From Chitinophaga filiformis (GTDB lineage: Bacteria > Bacteroidota > Bacteroidia > Chitinophagales > Chitinophagaceae), in assembly GCF_023100805.1 (NCBI RefSeq), contig NZ_CP095855.1, positions 7,295,001 to 7,359,000 of the forward strand: a stretch of 64,000 bases of DNA. Direction: 5' to 3'. This document shows, one piece after another, positions 59,115 through 64,000 of the stretch. The translations under genes were made by a program, and so were the position numbers. Under the pieces are notes generated by a model. It worked only from the letters and a program-made list of their open reading frames with translations, made no database searches and was not told the origin of the DNA. Positions within the stretch are counted from its first letter, which is position 1; the number at the start of each line of letters is the position of its first letter.

Positions 59115-59876
59115 ATGGACAAAAAGATCACACTTGAAATATGTGCCGCTTCCGTAGCTTCCTGCATAGCTGCAGAAGAAGGAGGCGCACAGCGGATAGA
59201 ATTATGCGATAACCTGCTGGAAGGCGGCACCACTCCCAGTTACGCTACCATTGCTGTAGCACGCGAAAAGGTGGACATCGACCTCTACCCCATCATCCGT
59301 CCCCGTGGTGGCGATTTTCTGTATGATGACCTGGAATTTGCCATCATGCAGAAAGACATCAAACTGTGTAAGACACTGGGATGCAATGGCGTGGTGATCG
59401 GCCTCCTGACAGCAGATGGTAAAGTGGACGTTCCCCGTACAAAAGAGCTGGTAAAACTGGCCTGGCCGATGGGCGTTACCTTCCACCGTGCCTTCGATAT
59501 GACAGCAGATCCTCTGCAGGCGCTGGAAGATATCATTGAGACCGGTTGTGAACGCATCCTCACATCCGGCCAGCGGAATACAGCGACCGAGGGCATCCCT
59601 TTACTGAAAACACTGGTGGAAAAAGCAGCAGGACGCATTGCCATTATGGTAGGTTCAGGCGTACGCGCCCACAACATTGCCGAACTGGTAAAAGAAACCG
59701 GCGCTGCCGAGTTTCATACCACCGCCAAAGCCTACGAGGAAAGCGGTATGCAGTACCGTAATCCGAACGTCAGCATGGGTGGTATTCCAGGCGTGCCGGA
59801 ATATGGCATCTCCAAAACACAGGTAAGCGAAGTAAAGAAGATACTGGCGCAAGCCAGGGAAGCTGCGGGGATTTAA
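59115..59876 (+). CDS. cutC: CutC-family TIM-barrel protein
   Basis: This 253-residue protein matches CutC: LEICAASVASCIAAEEGGAQ and RIELCDNLLEGGTTPSY at the start, IIRPRGGDFLYDDLEFAIM, FHRAFDMTADPLQALEDIIE and GSGVRAHNIAELVKETGA. CutC was linked to copper tolerance in E. coli, but the biochemical role is uncertain. Its position 8 nt after a glycosylasparaginase in a glycan operon suggests a sugar-related role here; this is inference. Confidence 0.93.
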   Translation: MDKKITLEICAASVASCIAAEEGGAQRIELCDNLLEGGTTPSYATIAVAREKVDIDLYPIIRPRGGDFLYDDLEFAIMQKDIKLCKTLGCNGVVIGLLTADGKVDVPRTKELVKLAWPMGVTFHRAFDMTADPLQALEDIIETGCERILTSGQRNTATEGIPLLKTLVEKAAGRIAIMVGSGVRAHNIAELVKETGAAEFHTTAKAYEESGMQYRNPNVSMGGIPGVPEYGISKTQVSEVKKILAQAREAAGI

Positions 59877-59900
59877 ACCGTTAACAAACGTATTGATAGT

Positions 59901-59937
59901 AAAAGGGCGGTCGCTATATGCGCACCGCCCTTTTTTT
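59901..59937 (+). terminator. Bidirectional terminator between cutC and susD
   Basis: The stem AAAAGGGCGGT/ACCGCCCTTTT with a 12-nt loop (GCGC-like inner pairing) is followed by seven T on the plus strand and four T on the minus strand. Confidence 0.9.
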
Positions 59938-59960
59938 ATCGGTTTAGATTTGCTGAGTCA

Positions 59961-61421
59961 TTATATCGGGTTCTGCTGGATCGCCTTGTTGGCGTTGATC
60001 TCATCCTGCGGGAACAGGAACTCCCAACGGATGTCATCAACAGGTACTTCCATCACACCAGCTGTCAATGCAGTGGTATGATTAGCACCTGTTCTGTTCA
60101 GCGGCAGGTGCAGGCGTTTCAGGTCATAGAAACGGAAACCTTCACCCCACAGCTCTATACGGCGTTGCGTCAGGATCTCCTGCAGCAAGGCATCGCCGGT
60201 AGCAGTACTTTTGGTATACTGCGGATCACGGTTCACCGCCAGTGTATACAGGGCGTCAGCTGCTGCCGCGTCCTGGTGCAGATGCGCTCTCGCCTCCGCT
60301 TCTATCAGGTACATTTCAGCAGCACGCATCAAAGGAACGTCGCCAATGCTAGATGCGGTAGCTACCAGGAATTTTTTATTGATGAAGGGGAATCGCACAC
60401 CACCGGGAGGTACCGGTACATCCTGTCCATCATTGCTCCATACCTGCTTGCGTACGTCTGTAGATGTAATTTTACCATACAATACAGAATTGATCGCTTT
60501 AGGATTGGTCCTGATATTGGAAGAGTTATAATTCGCAGACATAAAGGCGAAGAAAGAGTAAAAGTAAGTGGTCTGTTCAGAGATCTGGTGACTGCCCCAC
60601 ATCCACTCCTTATTGCTCACATCATTGAAACCGGTCTTATAATCTGCATTGCTCATCAGTTCCACACCTGCTCTTGCTTCTGCGGCATAGGTTGCTGCCA
60701 CTTCCCAGTTCTGCATCGTCAACGCTATACGCGCTTTGATACCTTTCGCTACATTAATACTGATATGCGATTTAGGTTTATTGTGGAAACCTTCCAGGTT
60801 TACGATAGCGTCATCAATATCTTTCACTATCTGTGCGTATACCTGTGCTACCGTAGCTCTTGGCTGGCCCACCGTGGTACTTGTCAGCACCAGCGGCACG
60901 CCATTCTGTGAGTTGTCTGTCTCAGCATCATAGCGCTTGCCGTACATCTGCACCAGGTTCCAGTAAGCCCATGCACGGTAAGCCAGGGCCTGTCCTTTGA
61001 TCACTTTCCTGTCGCCATCATCTCCCACTGCCTTGTCAATATTGTCAATGATCATGTTGGCATTGGCGATGATCTTATAATAGAACAGGTAAGTGAATTT
61101 CAGAAATGTAGCAGATACATTACGGTGTGTTAACCACTGGTAGTTGGCATTAAACCAGCCATTACCGGCTGCCGTCATCACCAGGTCATCGCCCAGCATA
61201 TCATTGTTGATCATGATGCTGCCCTGACCACCCTGGTCCTGGTTATCGTACTGGATGTACAATGCCCGGTGAATACCATTGATGGCGGACCATGCATTAT
61301 CTACGGTCGTAAATACAGATTCTGAAGGATAAGAATCTGTAGGATTAGTATCTAAATAGTCTTTGCTGCAGGCACTGAAAACCATCACAGCTATGAGTGT
61401 ATATAATAATTTCTTCGTCAT
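59961..61421 (-). CDS. susD: SusD/RagB-family nutrient-binding lipoprotein
   Basis: From the ATG at 61419-61421 the protein has 486 residues and a lipoprotein signal (MTKKLLYTLIAVMVFSAC with Cys18); an upstream start 9 codons earlier is less likely. The SusD TPR-type helical core is seen in ALAYRAWAYWNLVQMYG (about 140-156), and the C-terminal RagB part shows RAAEMYLIEAEARAHLHQ and LWGEGFRFYDLKRL. SusD captures a glycan at the cell surface for the SusC channel. It lies 13 nt after the susC stop. Confidence 0.95.
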   Translation of the reverse strand: MTKKLLYTLIAVMVFSACSKDYLDTNPTDSYPSESVFTTVDNAWSAINGIHRALYIQYDNQDQGGQGSIMINNDMLGDDLVMTAAGNGWFNANYQWLTHRNVSATFLKFTYLFYYKIIANANMIIDNIDKAVGDDGDRKVIKGQALAYRAWAYWNLVQMYGKRYDAETDNSQNGVPLVLTSTTVGQPRATVAQVYAQIVKDIDDAIVNLEGFHNKPKSHISINVAKGIKARIALTMQNWEVAATYAAEARAGVELMSNADYKTGFNDVSNKEWMWGSHQISEQTTYFYSFFAFMSANYNSSNIRTNPKAINSVLYGKITSTDVRKQVWSNDGQDVPVPPGGVRFPFINKKFLVATASSIGDVPLMRAAEMYLIEAEARAHLHQDAAAADALYTLAVNRDPQYTKSTATGDALLQEILTQRRIELWGEGFRFYDLKRLHLPLNRTGANHTTALTAGVMEVPVDDIRWEFLFPQDEINANKAIQQNPI

Positions 61422-61434
61422 CTTTTTTCCTTTT

Positions 61435-64000
61435 TTAGAGTGTAACATTAATACCGAGGGTTACTATGCGTGCTGGCACATATACGTTTGAAGTAACACC
61501 ATTGAATGACTGTGTCACGTTCATACCTTTACGCGCAGTTTTCAGGAACAGGTTCTCTCCGCTCGCAAAAATGTTGGCACTTGCCAGGTGTAATAAAGAA
61601 GTATATGCTTTAGGCAGATTGTATCCCAGGCTCACACGTCTCAGGTTGAGGAAAGACGCATCGGTCAGCCAGCGGTCAGATGTACCGGAAGCCAGGTTGG
61701 TCGGATTGGCGAAGTTCATTTTAGGAACGTTCGTCACATCGCCAGCCTTCTGCCAGCGCTGCAGCGCGTCCTTATGTAACGCTGTACCATATACGCCGCC
61801 AAGCATCAGGTTCTGATAGGTCTGATCATATACTTTACCACCTATCTGGTAGCTTACCAGGATAGACAATTCGAAGTTCTTATAGTTGAATGTATTGGTA
61901 ATACCACCGTATACATCAGGTATTGCACTGCCTGAATAGTGGTAACGGGCGTTAGACAACAATGTAGTTACCGTATCGCCGCCCTTGGTAATGCGGGTAG
62001 TGTTATTGGCAGTTGGCGCCGTGTTCTGTGCCCTGTACAGCGGAGAACCATCCGCTTCATCCACACCCATATATTCCCTTACCCAGTAATCATACTGTGA
62101 GTGGCCTACCATCAGTTTCTTCGTACCGCTGATGATCTCGTCTTTTGGCAGTTTGGTCACCTTGTTTTTGTACGTAGTGGCGTTCAGGTTCACATTCCAC
62201 TTGAAGTCTTTATTGTTGATCACATCAACACCTACCTGGAATTCAAAACCTTTATTCCACATAGAGCCTACATTCGCGTTCTGTTCTTTCAGACCGCTGG
62301 AAAGAGGCAATGGCACACGGAAAAGGAGATTGTCTGACTGACGGTGGAAGTATTCAATACTACCGCTTACACGCTCATGTAAAAAGCTGAAGTCAACGCC
62401 GACATCGAAAGTTTTGTTCTGCTCCCATACCAGGTTGCTGGTAAGTGAGCTCTGTAGCATACCTGGTTCGTCAGCATTGGCATAAGGATCATACAAAGCC
62501 TGCCATGCGTAATAGATACGGTCGCCGTTTGCATTCAACAATGCATCATTACCCACAACACCATAAGAAGAACGTACTTTCAGCAGGTCGATCCAGCTGA
62601 TATCTTTCATGAAATCCTCACTATTAAGTTTCCACGCAGCTCCTACTGACCAGAACTGGCCCCAGCGCAGGTCTTTCGAGAAAAGGCTTGTAGCATCGCG
62701 GCGAAGAGAGCCTGAAACAAAGTACTTCTCATTAAAGTTGTAATTGGCACGCCCGAAATAACCGTCCAAACGGTATTTATCAGTACGGGATGTCAGGCTG
62801 TTGGTAGTCGTAAAATTACCCAGCTCAGAGTTGCCATTATCGAGGATGATCTGCTGTCTTGAACCATTGAAATAATTGTAGGTCATGTCATAGTTCTCAT
62901 GACCTGCCAGTACTTCTACATGATGTAATCCAAACGCATGACTGTAATTGAGCAACTGGTTGAAGGTGAAGCCCGTTCTTACACGGTTGGTGCGGCTGGC
63001 GCGGCCGGCAGGAGCGCCATCGCCGATGCTGGTATTATCGAAAGTGGCAACCAGGTCGTTGGTAACATCTGCACTGATATTGGTAGTGAATTTAAAATCA
63101 CGCAGGAAAGAAACTTCACCAAATGTACGTGCAGACAGGGTGTTACGTTTGAAGCTGTTGTCGTTCAGTTCCGTCTCCATGATCACGTGACGGCCCGCAT
63201 TGGCGCCGGCAGGTCTTGCGAGCTGTCCGCCCTGTGAGCCATCACCGCGGTCATAGAGCTGGTTACCATACTGATCCAGAACAAATGCTCCGGTAGTGGC
63301 ATCATGTACATGAATGGGATAAATGGGTCCCATACCTCTTGTGAAGTTAAACGGGTTTATATAGGACGAGCTGTTATCCACAGTGTTACCCTGGTTTGAT
63401 TTCGCATAAGATCCGTTCACATTAATACCGGTCTTGAACCATTTCAGCGGATTGGTATTCACGTTTACACGGCCGGTGATCCTTTCGAAATCGGACTTCA
63501 TGGCAAACCCCTTTTCTTTCACATAACCCAGGGATATAAAATAATCATTCTTATCAGACCCACCGTTGAAGCTAATGCCATAATCGCCGCGGCTCCCGGT
63601 ACGCTGGATGGCTTTAGTCCAGTCCAGATCATCTTCATACAACAGTTTGGCGTTAGGGTTGATGGTACCATCAGTACGTACAATGTCATTGTCAGCAACA
63701 TTAAATGGATTGTATCCAAGGCGGGATTTGATATTGGCGGTAGCAGTCTGGCTGGCCTGCTCCAATGTTACGGTAGAGGATATTAAGCTGTTCCTGTAAG
63801 ACTCCCACATCAGCGGATAATACTCGTAGGCATTTACGCGGTCGTATTCGGGAATAGCACGGGAACTGACACCCTGCATGGCTTTGAACTGAATGTGGTT
63901 CCCGTTGCGTTTACCTTTTTTGGTAGTGATGATCACTACGCCATTGGCAGCGCGGGCACCGTATAAGGCGGAAGAAGAAGCGTCTTTTAACAGGGACATG
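61435..64000 (-). CDS. susC: SusC/RagA TonB-linked outer-membrane protein (partial, N-terminus outside window)
   Basis: The visible part has 855 codons, open at the right edge. It begins inside the plug domain with LKDASSSALYGARAANGVVI and ITTKKG, the SusC-family hallmark, so roughly 200 N-terminal residues (signal, carboxypeptidase-like domain, plug start) are missing. The rest is the 22-strand barrel, ending NVTL. With SusD it forms a TonB-driven importer of an oligosaccharide. A start codon at 63997-63999 is an internal Met, not the gene start. Confidence 0.96.
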   Translation of the reverse strand, partial: MSLLKDASSSALYGARAANGVVIITTKKGKRNGNHIQFKAMQGVSSRAIPEYDRVNAYEYYPLMWESYRNSLISSTVTLEQASQTATANIKSRLGYNPFNVADNDIVRTDGTINPNAKLLYEDDLDWTKAIQRTGSRGDYGISFNGGSDKNDYFISLGYVKEKGFAMKSDFERITGRVNVNTNPLKWFKTGINVNGSYAKSNQGNTVDNSSSYINPFNFTRGMGPIYPIHVHDATTGAFVLDQYGNQLYDRGDGSQGGQLARPAGANAGRHVIMETELNDNSFKRNTLSARTFGEVSFLRDFKFTTNISADVTNDLVATFDNTSIGDGAPAGRASRTNRVRTGFTFNQLLNYSHAFGLHHVEVLAGHENYDMTYNYFNGSRQQIILDNGNSELGNFTTTNSLTSRTDKYRLDGYFGRANYNFNEKYFVSGSLRRDATSLFSKDLRWGQFWSVGAAWKLNSEDFMKDISWIDLLKVRSSYGVVGNDALLNANGDRIYYAWQALYDPYANADEPGMLQSSLTSNLVWEQNKTFDVGVDFSFLHERVSGSIEYFHRQSDNLLFRVPLPLSSGLKEQNANVGSMWNKGFEFQVGVDVINNKDFKWNVNLNATTYKNKVTKLPKDEIISGTKKLMVGHSQYDYWVREYMGVDEADGSPLYRAQNTAPTANNTTRITKGGDTVTTLLSNARYHYSGSAIPDVYGGITNTFNYKNFELSILVSYQIGGKVYDQTYQNLMLGGVYGTALHKDALQRWQKAGDVTNVPKMNFANPTNLASGTSDRWLTDASFLNLRRVSLGYNLPKAYTSLLHLASANIFASGENLFLKTARKGMNVTQSFNGVTSNVYVPARIVTLGINVTL

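Overview
The window looks like chromosome of a member of the Bacteroidota, most likely a Chitinophaga-like member of the Chitinophagaceae. The evidence is a SusC/SusD pair, TonB-dependent receptors with an N-terminal carboxypeptidase-like domain, the succinyl-type arginine pathway, a BlaI/M56-TonB pair, promoters of the TTG - about 20 nt - TAnnTTTG type, absence of Shine-Dalgarno sequences, and Tat-type signals on sugar-related enzymes. No IS element, phage, CRISPR array or rRNA operon was seen.

Layout. 1-6.7 kb: plsY (cut by the left edge), prmA, a secreted unknown, a NIPSNAP protein, pnp with an Arg/Gly/Asp-rich tail, rpsO and an ftsE-like ATPase. 7.1-19 kb: a blaI/M56-TonB sensor pair, purM, ribF, holA, a DEDDy exonuclease, a coiled-coil membrane protein, a response regulator, an ABC-F ATPase, an EcsC-like protein, a beta-carbonic anhydrase and murI. 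19-20.3 kb: non-coding repeat region. 20.3-30 kb (minus strand): oligopeptidase B lipoprotein, a Gfo/Idh/MocA protein, sdhB-sdhA-sdhC, an unknown acidic protein, murQ and a BadF-type sugar kinase. 30-36 kb: ctpA-like protease, a second repeat region, a tiny Ala-rich lipoprotein, der, era, initiator tRNA and ssb. 36.4-40.8 kb: a TPP riboswitch ahead of a TonB-dependent receptor, then a secreted unknown. 40.9-49.4 kb: a one-strand arginine operon (GNAT, argG, argC, argD, argF', argB, argE, argH). 49.8-64 kb: a glycan-use region with GH29 fucosidase, GH109-like enzyme, two sugar MFS permeases, ROK kinase, glycosylasparaginase, CutC, SusD and SusC (cut by the right edge).

How the genes work together. 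The arginine operon covers glutamate to arginine; residue Ser90 of the transcarbamylase predicts N-succinyl rather than N-acetyl intermediates. The right-hand region reads as uptake and breakdown of host- or fungus-type glycoconjugates: fucose and GalNAc removal, hydrolysis of the GlcNAc-Asn link, import and phosphorylation. murQ plus its kinase neighbour would recycle MurNAc.

The most unusual signal is a family of about 155-176 bp imperfect hairpins in two convergent intergenic regions (19.0-20.3 kb and 31.8-32.7 kb). There are seven full copies and one half copy, in both orientations. Differences between copies in one arm are matched in the other arm, so the fold rather than the sequence is preserved. 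Two genes (ribF and the EcsC-like gene) also carry a degenerate second copy of their own 3' end just downstream.
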